NCBI GenBank assembly: GCA_050258815.1
Contig: JBLMZM010000115.1
Coordinates: 1 to 64,000, forward strand
Reading direction: 5' to 3'
Source of the DNA: JAAXKN01 sp050258815
Lineage (GTDB): Bacteria; Bacteroidota; Ignavibacteria; Ignavibacteriales; SURF-24
DNA: 64,000 nt
The notes under the pieces were generated by a model, which saw only the letters and a list, made by a program, of their open reading frames with translations, had not been told where the DNA came from and searched no databases. This document shows positions 43,933-54,055 of this stretch, in pieces (the stretch's first letter is position 1; the number at the start of each line of letters is the position of its first letter). A program made the position numbers and the translations under genes.

Positions 43933-45735
43933 ATGGAAGAATATGAACGCACCAGAGATATATTCGAATATATCCCGGCTTATCCAAAACCTCCCCTGAT
44001 TCCACTTGCTGCCCCTGACGATCTATCTGAATTCTTTGACAACTATATTAAATCTAAGAAATTAGCAGTTCATATTATCGGCGCAGCCAGATTTTTGACC
44101 GGATTTAAAAAATTTCAGGAGCGGCTCCCGGAATCTCTTGAAATTTACCTCCGGCAAACTGACACCAGGACACCGGGACTCTTTTCACCGGTCATTTCTG
44201 CAACACTGGCTCTGAAGGATGATCCGGGAAAACCTGACCCCCTGGAACGCGCAGTTTCTTTGCTCGTTGCCTCCCGCAACCTGCGTGACGATCTTTATTC
44301 GGGAAAGTTTGCTCCTGACTTCCTTAATGATCAGGTACTTGAGATGGGAGAATATCCGAACCTGTTTTCCACCAGCCTAATTATCGACAATAAAACAGTA
44401 AGAATATTTAAGAGTACAATAGATACACATATTATTGCTGCATTTGAAGGCAAATTTTACTACGTGAATATCTGCAGGGATGGGAATATTCTCCCCGCAA
44501 ATGAGTTGTATGCCTCAATAAAACAGATAATCGCGAAATCAGGGGATGAAAAAGCTGACCCCGGCGAACTTTCACCCGGAATTATCACTGCTGCAAGCGA
44601 CAGTATCCAGATCCCGGCTTTCAGAAAATTGCAGAAGAATAGGATAAACTATAATACTTATAAAAACTTCCGTCACAGCTTTCTTACTTTATGCCTCGAC
44701 CTGAAAAATCATCCTTCCACAGATTCTGAAGCGGCAAAACTGGCTCACAGTGGAAACTATGCAAACCGGTGGTATCACTCCAGTCTTCAGATTGTAGTCT
44801 TCGGTAACGCAAAAGCCTGCATTATCTGTAATTTTACGACTTATATTGCTGGCAACACTATGGCCAGGGCTTGTGCTGAGATACAGTCAAGAGCGACAGA
44901 ATACCAGTCCTATGGAATAACCTCGCCCCCTATTTCTAACCCGCCGGTTCCATTACCGCTGGAATTAACCTTCAACAGGAAGTATGTCATGAGGGCAAAA
45001 GATGAGCTTAGACGTATTACAAACGGCCAGCAGGCAACTTTTGAGATCATGAATATGGGGAAAAAATTTTTTGCTGAAAATAATATCAATTCCACTTCGG
45101 CATTCATTTTAATTTTACAAATGGCGGCAAAAAAACTTACAGGTAAGATTATTCCCATTACACAATTTCTCTCCCTTACCAGGTTCAGATGCATGGATCT
45201 TACTACAACAGTTGTAACTACGCCAGAAGTCAATTCTTTTACGGAATATATTTTTCAGGAAATTATTCAAAAAGAAAAAGCCCGGCAGCTTTTGTATGAC
45301 GCAGTAGATTCACAGCTGAGGAAATGCAGGAAAGCCCGCGAATACCTGAGTTTGAATTTTCTTTTGACAATGTTTCTGAGGACTCAGAACGGGACCAGGC
45401 GCATATATACCACGGCAGTTGTTCTTTTATCTGTAATTTTACTCAAGATGTTCAGACTCTTGCGGCCTCAATCTCTTAGTTATGGGATAATAGTATCTCA
45501 TCCGGCAATTTACACACAGATTCCGGTTGTGGGCCGCCCCGGGATCCGTCTGCCATATGTGAAGTACTTTGCTATGCATTATCAGATCTGGGAGGACAGA
45601 ACTGTGATTACTATTATGCCTTCACTTAAATGGGAAATACCAAATGAGCAGATAATTTCCGAATTGCAAAAATGCTTTGATATGATAAAAGGGGTCTTTA
45701 CAGAAGAGGCTTATAAATCAAAGGCTGCCTCTTAA
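43933..45735 (+). CDS. Choline/carnitine acyltransferase-like protein lacking the catalytic His
   Basis: A 600-residue protein with the overall layout of carnitine acyltransferases: an N-terminal P-x-P-L-x-P-L segment, HIIAAFEGKFYYVNI (about 157-171), the NRWYHSSLQIVV block (about 276-287) and a C-terminal domain. In the family the block after NRW-x-x-x-x-LQ contains the catalytic histidine (YEHAAAEG in animal CrAT); here the equivalent stretch is CNFTTYIAG (residues 299-307), with no histidine. The usual GRTE-type and STS motifs are also weak. It may be a non-catalytic or altered acyltransferase. A hydrophobic segment near 475-495 is unusual. AAGGAG precedes the start. Confidence 0.65.
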   Translation: MEEYERTRDIFEYIPAYPKPPLIPLAAPDDLSEFFDNYIKSKKLAVHIIGAARFLTGFKKFQERLPESLEIYLRQTDTRTPGLFSPVISATLALKDDPGKPDPLERAVSLLVASRNLRDDLYSGKFAPDFLNDQVLEMGEYPNLFSTSLIIDNKTVRIFKSTIDTHIIAAFEGKFYYVNICRDGNILPANELYASIKQIIAKSGDEKADPGELSPGIITAASDSIQIPAFRKLQKNRINYNTYKNFRHSFLTLCLDLKNHPSTDSEAAKLAHSGNYANRWYHSSLQIVVFGNAKACIICNFTTYIAGNTMARACAEIQSRATEYQSYGITSPPISNPPVPLPLELTFNRKYVMRAKDELRRITNGQQATFEIMNMGKKFFAENNINSTSAFILILQMAAKKLTGKIIPITQFLSLTRFRCMDLTTTVVTTPEVNSFTEYIFQEIIQKEKARQLLYDAVDSQLRKCRKAREYLSLNFLLTMFLRTQNGTRRIYTTAVVLLSVILLKMFRLLRPQSLSYGIIVSHPAIYTQIPVVGRPGIRLPYVKYFAMHYQIWEDRTVITIMPSLKWEIPNEQIISELQKCFDMIKGVFTEEAYKSKAAS

Positions 45736-45744
45736 GAGACAGCC
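45723..45744 (+). terminator. Hairpin overlapping the acyltransferase-like gene stop
   Basis: Arms GGCTGcCTC and GAGaCAGCC around TTAA (45723-45744) with one internal mismatch; the stop codon TAA is in the loop. It lies between convergent genes 26 bases apart and probably limits both transcripts. Confidence 0.45.
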
Positions 45745-45761
45745 AGTGAATATTAATCATT

Positions 45762-47900
45762 TTATTTGAGGCTTCCATGCCTTAATTCATTTGCAAGTCG
45801 TTCAGCCTTGTAAACCTTTTCAATTGCTTCGTACATGCCTTTTGAATCTACTGCAACCGTCCTGTTGTATGTAGGCAGGTATATAAAATTTCCCTGCAGG
45901 CTTTCAATGTTACCATCAAATGCCAGACCGATAATTTCCGCATTCTTATTAATGACAGCACTGCCAGAGTTGCCGCCAACTATGTCATTTGTTGAAACAA
46001 AGTTAAACGGCGTATTTAGGTCCAGATCCCTTGGGGCATTCTGCCACCTTTCAGAAAGGTTGAAAGGATACCTTCCTTCAAAGCTGAAGTATTTGTCGTA
46101 AAGCCCGTAATATGTAGTCTTGACCTGGGCTATTGTGCCGTTGTATTCATAACCCTTCAGAATACCGTCACTCAGCCTTAATGTCCTGTTGGCATCCGGT
46201 GTAACCGATGTTCCATACATCTTATAGAGTATCTGACCTAAGAGCCCGAAAGCAATGTTTTCAGTATCCAGGACTTCTTTCTGCTGGGCTTTCAGCTGCT
46301 CCAGCTGGTCATAGTTCTGCACATAATACTTGATGAACGGGTCATCTAATGCAAGTATCTCTTCCGGTGTTTTCTGGAAAAGAGCCATGACAGTTTCTTT
46401 GTCTTTGAATATTGACCCGGATACCATTTCTTCAGCAGCCTGCCTGGAGGTCTTTCCTCCGAAGAATTGCCGGACAACAGGATGATCCTTGCCTAGATTC
46501 ATGACTATGAAGTCAATATTTATTTCAAGCTTTGCCTTTTCAAGAACATTGTCAAAGACCTGAGGATAGATATTCCGGATTGATTCCTGGTACTTTTCAG
46601 TCTTCAACGACGGGTCTCTTTTTTCCTCAGGCAGTTGCATCTGCCTGGCCTGGTTCACGAGTGCACTGGCAATGATCATGTAGCGCGAAAAATAAGTCGG
46701 GTTTACCGTAAAGGCCGCAATTTTTGTGTCAACACCCCTTAGCTCCCCGCGCGTAGTTTCAATTGTTTTCCATACGTGTCCATATTGCTTCTCGAGTTCA
46801 GGATCTGAAGCAACAAACTCTCTGGCCTTCTTTTCGAAATCCCTTTTACGAGCTAATAGATATGGATCATTCAGCGCCTTAAATGTATTGGAAATATTCT
46901 TCTGGCTGTTGCTGAAGCCCAGTCTTATTTTTTCGTACTCCTCAGCCCTTGCCGGATTTACTGCTTTCAGCTGATCGAGCCTGTCATAAAAACTGTTAGC
47001 CAGAAAAGCCGTGTTCCTGAACTGTATATCCCTTAAATATTCAAGCTGGGCAACAGTACGCAATCTGTTAGTTGAACCAGGATTCCCAACCGTAAAAACC
47101 AGCTCGCCCGGCTCTGCACCGTTGGCGCTCCATTTAAAGTAGTGATCGGTCTTCAATGGTTTGCCGTCTTCACCATAAATTCTCAGGAATGTGCAGTCCA
47201 GATTATATCGCGGGAAAGTAAAATTATCCGGATCACCGCCAAAGTAAGCAATGCTTTCCTCGGGCTGAAAAACCAGCCTTACATCGGTAAATACCCTGAA
47301 ACCCTGCACAAAAAACAGACTCCCGTTATAATATGAAACCACGTCGCACTTCAGCTGCGTTTCCTTCTCATACTGGTCCTTGAGCTGCTTCATCTTTTCA
47401 TCGCGCAAAATGATTTTTTCCTTTTCATTCTTTCCGCTGCTGATGGCAGACTGCACTTCCTTTGTCACATCCTTAATATACCATAACTGTTCAGCAGAAT
47501 AATTGGGTATTTTACGCTCTTCCTCCAGAGTCGCGGCATAAAAGGCAGTTTTGGCCAGATCCTCACCGTCTTTTTGCACGAGCCTCCTTAATCCGCGTGC
47601 ACAATGATTGTTAGTCATGATCAGCCCGTCAGCTGAAACAAAGGATGCCGTACAGCCGGGAATACGAAGTGCTGAGAGTCTCACGTCATCAAACCATTCC
47701 TTTGTCGCATTAAAATTATATATCTGCTTCAGATACTCATATGGAGGAAATTCAAAAGTCCACATCTTACCTGTGTCATATTTCTGAGCCTGAACGGTAT
47801 CAGCATTGAATTTAACCTGGGCATTAATCTGACTGATAAAGACCAGGACAAGAAATACCAACGTCAGGAATGACCTTTTATTACTGAATTGTTTCTTCAT
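45762..47900 (-). CDS. S46-family dipeptidyl-peptidase (DPP7/DPP11 type)
   Basis: A 712-residue serine exopeptidase with a signal peptide (residues 1-27), so it acts in the periplasm. The catalytic His99 is in TNNHCARG (many relatives have TNHHC), and the nucleophile Ser645 is in GGNSGSAV. EESIAYFGGDPDNFTFPR near residues 215-235 is a conserved S46 block. These enzymes release dipeptides from oligopeptides for amino-acid use. The length is typical. Confidence 0.94.
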   Translation of the reverse strand: MKKQFSNKRSFLTLVFLVLVFISQINAQVKFNADTVQAQKYDTGKMWTFEFPPYEYLKQIYNFNATKEWFDDVRLSALRIPGCTASFVSADGLIMTNNHCARGLRRLVQKDGEDLAKTAFYAATLEEERKIPNYSAEQLWYIKDVTKEVQSAISSGKNEKEKIILRDEKMKQLKDQYEKETQLKCDVVSYYNGSLFFVQGFRVFTDVRLVFQPEESIAYFGGDPDNFTFPRYNLDCTFLRIYGEDGKPLKTDHYFKWSANGAEPGELVFTVGNPGSTNRLRTVAQLEYLRDIQFRNTAFLANSFYDRLDQLKAVNPARAEEYEKIRLGFSNSQKNISNTFKALNDPYLLARKRDFEKKAREFVASDPELEKQYGHVWKTIETTRGELRGVDTKIAAFTVNPTYFSRYMIIASALVNQARQMQLPEEKRDPSLKTEKYQESIRNIYPQVFDNVLEKAKLEINIDFIVMNLGKDHPVVRQFFGGKTSRQAAEEMVSGSIFKDKETVMALFQKTPEEILALDDPFIKYYVQNYDQLEQLKAQQKEVLDTENIAFGLLGQILYKMYGTSVTPDANRTLRLSDGILKGYEYNGTIAQVKTTYYGLYDKYFSFEGRYPFNLSERWQNAPRDLDLNTPFNFVSTNDIVGGNSGSAVINKNAEIIGLAFDGNIESLQGNFIYLPTYNRTVAVDSKGMYEAIEKVYKAERLANELRHGSLK

Positions 47901-48132
47901 TAGGACCTCTTTGTTTTATAATGATGATTGATATTTTCACAAAAATACTAGCGCTTGCATTCATAACCAAAAGGAATATTACAGACGGATTGAATTTATA
48001 CATAAACGGCTTGCCTGGCATTTATACCCGGTTATGGCCGCCACCTGTCCCGGAATTAATATTAAGTCAGTCATTTCATGAGCAATGGCATTGTAATATT
48101 TTGAAATTTGGCGTACGTTTGGAAGCATTATT

Positions 48133-49386
48133 TTGAAGGATTTTGTGGAATATAGCTTAAATTCAAACGACGCATACGCCTCGCTTAAAATCAAGGACTA
48201 CCGGTGGTTCATTTATGCCAAGTTTCTCCTTACATTTGCAATTCAAATGCAATCAGTTATTATTGGCTGGCAGATCTATGAACTGACTCATGATGCACTT
48301 TCACTGGGCCTGATAGGTATGACAGAGGCCGTTCCATTTTTGTGTATTGCACTGTTTGCAGGCCACGTGGCAGACCTTGTGAACCGTAAAAAGATAATCG
48401 TTATCTCAAATATGGTCTATTTTATCTGCTCAATCGGACTTCTACTGATTGCAACCCGGTTTCACCCGGCGCTGGCGGTGATGGGTACTCTCCCTATTTA
48501 TTCAATTATTTTTATTACCGGCATTGCACGCGGATTTATGTCCCCGGCACAGACTGCCTTTGGAGCTCAGTTGATACCCAGGGAACTCTTTGGGAATGCT
48601 TCAACCTGGAACAGCCTTTCGTGGCAGATTGCAGAAGTTGGCGGTCCTGCAATTGGCGGATTGGTATACGGCTTTTTTGGTGTAGGTTCGGCATACTTTC
48701 TGGTAACTACATTCTCCGCAGCAGGTCTGCTTTTCTTCATCTTTGTTAAGAAGCAGCCCTTGCCTGAACGCACTAAAAAAGAGACTATCTGGCAGAGCCT
48801 TTCCTCCGGACTTAAGTTTGTCTTTGGCAACCAGGTCATTCTCAGTGCAATCAGTCTGGACATGTTCGCCGTCTTCTTCGGAGGTGCAATTGCCGTACTC
48901 CCGATCTTTGCAGATCAGGTATTGCATACCGGAGCAAAGGGACTTGGTTTTCTGCGCGCCGCACCGGCAGTCGGGGCAATCATTATGTCCATAGTTCAGG
49001 CACATTGGCCGCCATTTAAGAATGCAGGGCGCAATCTTTTGATCTGCGTTTTCGGATTCGGTCTGGCTATAATCAGTTTTGCCCTGTCCAGGAATTTCTA
49101 CGTTTCCCTGTTTATTCTTATGCTGAGCGGAATGTTTGACAATGTAAGCGTAATTATCCGCGGTACAATTATTCAGCTGTATACACCGGATGAAATGCGT
49201 GGAAGAGTATCTGCAGTCAACAGCATTTTTATAGGTTCGTCAAATGAGCTGGGATCATTTGAGTCGGGTCTGGCTGCAAAGTTTTTTGGCCTGATTCCTT
49301 CTGTGGTCTTTGGCGGCAGTATGACGCTGGCAGTTGTTGCATCAGTAAGGAAACTGGCTCCCAGACTCAGCAAAATGAAATTATAA
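48133..49386 (+). CDS. MFS transporter (EntS-like, 12 TM)
   Basis: A 417-residue major facilitator protein with about 12 transmembrane helices. The loop GHVADLVNRKKIIVISN (about 75-90) is the MFS motif A variant, and RGFMSPAQTAFG and DEMRGRVSAVNS are typical of the MFS_3 (enterobactin exporter-like) group. The start is TTG, preceded by GGAAG; no in-frame ATG lies nearby before the first helix. Substrate unknown, export more likely than import. Confidence 0.88.
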   Translation: MKDFVEYSLNSNDAYASLKIKDYRWFIYAKFLLTFAIQMQSVIIGWQIYELTHDALSLGLIGMTEAVPFLCIALFAGHVADLVNRKKIIVISNMVYFICSIGLLLIATRFHPALAVMGTLPIYSIIFITGIARGFMSPAQTAFGAQLIPRELFGNASTWNSLSWQIAEVGGPAIGGLVYGFFGVGSAYFLVTTFSAAGLLFFIFVKKQPLPERTKKETIWQSLSSGLKFVFGNQVILSAISLDMFAVFFGGAIAVLPIFADQVLHTGAKGLGFLRAAPAVGAIIMSIVQAHWPPFKNAGRNLLICVFGFGLAIISFALSRNFYVSLFILMLSGMFDNVSVIIRGTIIQLYTPDEMRGRVSAVNSIFIGSSNELGSFESGLAAKFFGLIPSVVFGGSMTLAVVASVRKLAPRLSKMKL

Positions 49387-49407
49387 ATTGCGCACTTCTT
49401 TTGAGAT

Positions 49408-49438
49408 AATAAGGGATAGTAATCAGCTATCCCTTATT
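49408..49438. terminator. Bidirectional intrinsic terminator
   Basis: Perfect 12-bp stem, left arm 49408-49419 (AATAAGGGATAG) and right arm 49427-49438, with loop TAATCAG. It lies between the convergent MFS and gltB genes. Confidence 0.85.
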
Positions 49439-49498
49439 TCCCACCTGCATATATGACTTCCTTTACCCGTCCTGCAGCTACATTTAAGCTTACTCTGT

Positions 49499-52400
49499 TT
49501 ACTGCCTTTGCTGAACTTTCTGCCCCGCTTTTATTTTATCTGTTGCAAACACCGGGTCATCTGTACACCTCAGAGTAATGAAGTTGGTCTTTACCCTTGC
49601 CGCTATTTCCCTCAGATGAACCGCTTCCTTCAGCTGTTCAGCCTGGGCAGTCCTGGTAAGTTCAAACGTGTATTCCTCCAGGAGTCTTGAAATTACTGAC
49701 TGGTCGTGCTCATCGGGATTCAGAAACCTTATTCTGCTCCCCTTAGCCAGCCTTCTCTTTAACGCCTCAGCATTCAACCCCTTAGCTTCATCAAGATAGC
49801 AGTATACAGCACCGCCCGTCATACCGGCACAAATCCATGGCCCGGGATCTCCCAGTACTACTACATGGCCGCCCGTCATATATTCAAAAGCAAACCCTTT
49901 TAGGTTCGCCCTGGAGGCAATATTTGGCAGCTTGTCGTTAATCGGCTCCTTTACCCGTGCTCCGAAAACGACCTGTGCTCCTGAGAGCCTTATGCACGCC
50001 CTTGAGTCGGCATTCCCCTGCACGAAGAACTTACCCTCCTGAGCGCCATAAGCAAAACATTTGCCAACTGAACCATCCACAAGCCAGCCATCGTGATTGT
50101 AACCCTTAAGAATTACAATCTTGCCTCCGTCGGCTGATTTGGCTACTCCATCCTGTCCCCCGCCCTGCACCCTGATAGTCATGCCCTCGGTGATAAATGC
50201 TCCCAGACCGTTACCCGGAACTGTAGTACCATCGAACTCAAAATCAATACTGCCCCCGAAACGATTGTTGCTCAGTCTCAGCTTTGCAAGGTCACCAGCA
50301 CTGGCAGTTCCGAGTGCCCTGTCGATATTCCCGACCAGGTCATCCTGGTATTTAATTACTCTGGCCCCGGCTGAAATCTTTTCTTTGATCTTCTGCGCTA
50401 TGATCCTTGAAAGAGACGTCCTTGGACGGCTGATGACAATTGTTGTACTGTTAATTGCATCAGGTTTGTATGCGTACAGAGACGGAATAAACATCCTGCT
50501 CAGATCAACCCGGTCCAGATAGCCCGACTGATAAAGCCAGTGGCGTTTACCTACTATATCGCTTAACTGGTTTAAGCCCAGAAGTCTGCCCTTTTCTTTC
50601 AGACTCACCTTCATCTGATCAAACAGCTTTGTAAGTCTTTCTACCGACTCCTCGTGTACTCTCGGCTCATAATCCTTTATACCCATAGCCAGAGCCTCAT
50701 CCCTCGTCTTGAAATGCGCTGTGATTCCTGTGTGGCACGTGCCTGTGTTGCAGTCCCTGCAAATGGTGCAGCCAATTGCTATCATGGCAAGTGTGGCAAC
50801 TCCGACACGGTTTGCCCCTAGTGCCATCAGCTTCAAAATATCATCCGTTGATTTAACTCCTCCGTCAGCCCACAGTTCAACATGATCACGCAGACCCGAG
50901 CAAAGAAGGGCCTCATGCGCCTCAAAGACGGACAGCTCAGCAGGGAATCCGACATACTTTAATGAATGCACACGCGCTGCACCCGTACCCCCATCGTATC
51001 CCGAAATGGTAATAATATCTGCATTTGCCTTTGCCACTCCGCAGGCGACAGGACCAATATTCGGGATAGCAGGGATCTTAACTATTACTTTGCAATCCGG
51101 ATTTACCGTTTTTAATTCCTCAATAAGCTGCGCCAGATCCTCAATTGAATATATATCGTGATTGTTTGATGGGGATATCAGGTCGATTCCCTTGTTTGTA
51201 TGCCTTGTCTCTGCAATTTTGGCCGTAACCTTAAATCCGGGCAGATGGCCGCCTTCACCCGGCTTTGCGCCCTGCCCCACCTTGATCTCCAGGTATTTTG
51301 CGGAGTTAAGCATAACTGCATTGACACCGAAGCGGGCAGAGGCTATCTGCTGTCCACGGTGATTATAGTACTTACCCATAATATCATTTAATTCCCCGCC
51401 TTCCCCATTCATACAAATAATGTTAGAACGGTAAGCAGCTTCAGCATAAGCCCTGAAAGACGTTTCTCCCTGCGAGCCAAATGACATTGCTGATATGTAA
51501 AACGGGGCATCATGGTTACCACAGCCGATATTGCATTCTGAAACCGGTTCATGCGAATTCCTGATCCCGGTTATATGACGGAATGTAACGGGCTGCTTTT
51601 CAACCAGTTTTTTGTATCTTTCCTCAAAGGATGCATACTCAAGCCTGCCCAGTGCGGAATCACCAATAGCCTTCCAGAGTTTAATATAAAGACGGTTTTC
51701 CGGAGGCAGCCGGGAGTCTTTGGAGTTTAGTATATCCAGGCGGTTTTTATACTGCTTTTCCGTGTCTTCAAAACTATATGCTGCACCTGAATCCAGTGCA
51801 GATGTAATACCAAGTTCCCTTGTAATCTCATGCGCCAGACCGATAGAGGCAAACATGGGACCATAACCGCTCAGGTCGTGAATTCCCATTGTCGATATTA
51901 CCTTCTCTATTCCTGCTACTAAAACATCCATTGCATTCTGCAGCATTGTCTTTACACCTTCAGGCTCTGAAATAGAACGGATAATCTGCCAGACCATATA
52001 AGGAGCTACGGCATCAGCACCCAGCCCCAGCGCAATACAGCAGTCATGTGTATTGCGTAACTGTCCTGAATGAAGTACTATGCTCGTCCTGCGCCTGACT
52101 GATACACCGTCTTTATCTTTAATACGCCTGAGCCTTTCATTCAGCATACCCAGAGTCAGAAAAGGATCCAAACAAAATTCAGAACCATAAACATTTGCAT
52201 CTGATAAAATCACTATTGACGAATTCTCTTTTTCTATTTTTTTGATCATGTTGTCAATGAACTGATCTATTCTTTCCTTCATGCCTGAGCCGGACATGCA
52301 TAAATCCTCAAATAGTACCGCCGGACCTTCCATCGTAAACAGACTGCCGACCGATACCATATTTTCATCCTGAACACCATCCAGTAACACAGGATGCTGC

Positions 52401-54055
52401 AGCTTGATCTGCGGATATATGTCCGGTTTCTTAAAATCAGGGCGCGCCCCAAGAAACGTCCTTAATGAAAACTGGGCACTTTCTCTTTCTCTGTCAATCG
52501 AAGGGTTCGTAACCACAGCAACTGTTTCTTTTATGAATTCCGGAAGGTTAACAATGTCATTCCTTAAAATGGCAAGCGGAGCATCATAACCGGTTGCACC
52601 AACAGATTCTTTTCCGGTTCTGGACATACTGCCGACCGATTCTTCATCCTCCCTGTACCACCCGAATGAGCGGAGTACCGGTATTGATGCTTCCGGAAGT
52701 GCATAGTCCGGTGTTCTCATACTGCTCTTTGTTTCCGGCCTCAGGAAAGAACAGATCTTCCTGCCCCTGTACTTAAATTCTTTCAGTACCTGCATCTGCA
52801 GGCTGGCATAGTCGAATACTTCAGCCTTCCCCTGCAAAAGTGAACCATTATTGGAATCTATCTGACTTATTGGACGCCTTAATAAAAACCCACGCTTTTC
52901 CCCGGGCGCAATCGGCGTGGGATCTGAATGCAGCTGCTCCAGTTCAATTACACCTTTTTCCGAAGAGGCAAAATACTCCTTATCAGTCTCGCCAAACCAC
53001 AATGGACGCAAACCCAGAGCATCAACGGAAAACACTATCTCATCACCCTGGCGCGCAATAATTGCGGCAGGACCCTGCGCCGGCATCCCAAGCACACGCC
53101 TGTAATAGGTGTAGATATCTTTCATTTCGTCTTTGTATGAGTCTATCTCGGACCACACGGGCGGGAAAACAATTTCCATGGCTTCCATCAATGAAAAATT
53201 ATTTACAAACATTAAACTTTCAATCAGCCTGTCCAGGTCCTGGCTGTCTGACCCTGAACCAACTGCAGGGACACCCAGCATCGCAGCCTCAAACCTTAAC
53301 CTGACAATGGTATTTATTTCGCCATTATGCCCAAGCGTTGAAAACATCTGCGCTCTTTCATGATTGGAATCTGTGTTTGTCGAATACCTCCCGTGTCCCA
53401 ATGATATTGCACTCTTGTAGTTCGGATTCTTGAGATCGGGATAGTAGTTCATCAGCGTACGCACATCACCCCGGATCTTGTAGATAACACTGTTGGGACT
53501 CATGGACATCACATGTATATGCGGAAGCTCTTTTTCGATTTCATTGTGCGAGGAAAGGATATTTTTTTCTGTCAGCGCTATCCGGCCAAGTGGAATTAAA
53601 GCCAGGGACCAGATTACCGGTTCAATTGCCTTAGCACGCACACCTAATACTTCGCTCCTTACAGGAACCGGTTTGCTGTATATTACCTCAAAGCCATTGC
53701 GGTTAAGTATGCTGGTAACTACCTCCAGGGACTTCTTTACATCAGGCCCGTTTAGCTGTCGCCTGATCATCAGATGAGCAATCGTAAAATAATGATGGTA
53801 AACCGTCCTTGAATCGATACCCACCGACTCAAGCCTCGACATCCAGATCTGCTTTGGAATATCAGTCTGAATTCCTGTCCCGTCGCCTTCATTGTCAATT
53901 TCACCCGTCCTGTGCCCCATGTTCTCAAGGGCCAGCAATGTACGCTTTACATTACCATGGGTAGCCATTCCGTCTTTTTTTACGCGAGCAATTATTGCAC
54001 ACGAATCCTTTTCTGTGTCAAACAGGTTGCTTCCGTATATACCAGTATCTTTCAT
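49499..54055 (-). CDS. gltB: Glutamate synthase large subunit
   Basis: A 1518-residue enzyme that makes two glutamates from glutamine and 2-oxoglutarate. The class II amidotransferase domain (about 20-420) has its nucleophile Cys in EKDSC near residue 20, so about 19 residues must be removed. The FMN domain contains ISGYDGGTGAARVHSLK, and the 3Fe-4S cysteines are in CTICRDCNTGTCHTGI. A GXGXG beta-helix domain follows. The frame continues to a TTG at 54118, but the ATG at 54055 with GGAAGG upstream is preferred. No small subunit gltD is adjacent, so the electron donor (gltD elsewhere or ferredoxin) is unknown. Several motifs diverge from E. coli GltB. Confidence 0.92.
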   Translation of the reverse strand: MKDTGIYGSNLFDTEKDSCAIIARVKKDGMATHGNVKRTLLALENMGHRTGEIDNEGDGTGIQTDIPKQIWMSRLESVGIDSRTVYHHYFTIAHLMIRRQLNGPDVKKSLEVVTSILNRNGFEVIYSKPVPVRSEVLGVRAKAIEPVIWSLALIPLGRIALTEKNILSSHNEIEKELPHIHVMSMSPNSVIYKIRGDVRTLMNYYPDLKNPNYKSAISLGHGRYSTNTDSNHERAQMFSTLGHNGEINTIVRLRFEAAMLGVPAVGSGSDSQDLDRLIESLMFVNNFSLMEAMEIVFPPVWSEIDSYKDEMKDIYTYYRRVLGMPAQGPAAIIARQGDEIVFSVDALGLRPLWFGETDKEYFASSEKGVIELEQLHSDPTPIAPGEKRGFLLRRPISQIDSNNGSLLQGKAEVFDYASLQMQVLKEFKYRGRKICSFLRPETKSSMRTPDYALPEASIPVLRSFGWYREDEESVGSMSRTGKESVGATGYDAPLAILRNDIVNLPEFIKETVAVVTNPSIDRERESAQFSLRTFLGARPDFKKPDIYPQIKLQHPVLLDGVQDENMVSVGSLFTMEGPAVLFEDLCMSGSGMKERIDQFIDNMIKKIEKENSSIVILSDANVYGSEFCLDPFLTLGMLNERLRRIKDKDGVSVRRRTSIVLHSGQLRNTHDCCIALGLGADAVAPYMVWQIIRSISEPEGVKTMLQNAMDVLVAGIEKVISTMGIHDLSGYGPMFASIGLAHEITRELGITSALDSGAAYSFEDTEKQYKNRLDILNSKDSRLPPENRLYIKLWKAIGDSALGRLEYASFEERYKKLVEKQPVTFRHITGIRNSHEPVSECNIGCGNHDAPFYISAMSFGSQGETSFRAYAEAAYRSNIICMNGEGGELNDIMGKYYNHRGQQIASARFGVNAVMLNSAKYLEIKVGQGAKPGEGGHLPGFKVTAKIAETRHTNKGIDLISPSNNHDIYSIEDLAQLIEELKTVNPDCKVIVKIPAIPNIGPVACGVAKANADIITISGYDGGTGAARVHSLKYVGFPAELSVFEAHEALLCSGLRDHVELWADGGVKSTDDILKLMALGANRVGVATLAMIAIGCTICRDCNTGTCHTGITAHFKTRDEALAMGIKDYEPRVHEESVERLTKLFDQMKVSLKEKGRLLGLNQLSDIVGKRHWLYQSGYLDRVDLSRMFIPSLYAYKPDAINSTTIVISRPRTSLSRIIAQKIKEKISAGARVIKYQDDLVGNIDRALGTASAGDLAKLRLSNNRFGGSIDFEFDGTTVPGNGLGAFITEGMTIRVQGGGQDGVAKSADGGKIVILKGYNHDGWLVDGSVGKCFAYGAQEGKFFVQGNADSRACIRLSGAQVVFGARVKEPINDKLPNIASRANLKGFAFEYMTGGHVVVLGDPGPWICAGMTGGAVYCYLDEAKGLNAEALKRRLAKGSRIRFLNPDEHDQSVISRLLEEYTFELTRTAQAEQLKEAVHLREIAARVKTNFITLRCTDDPVFATDKIKAGQKVQQRQ

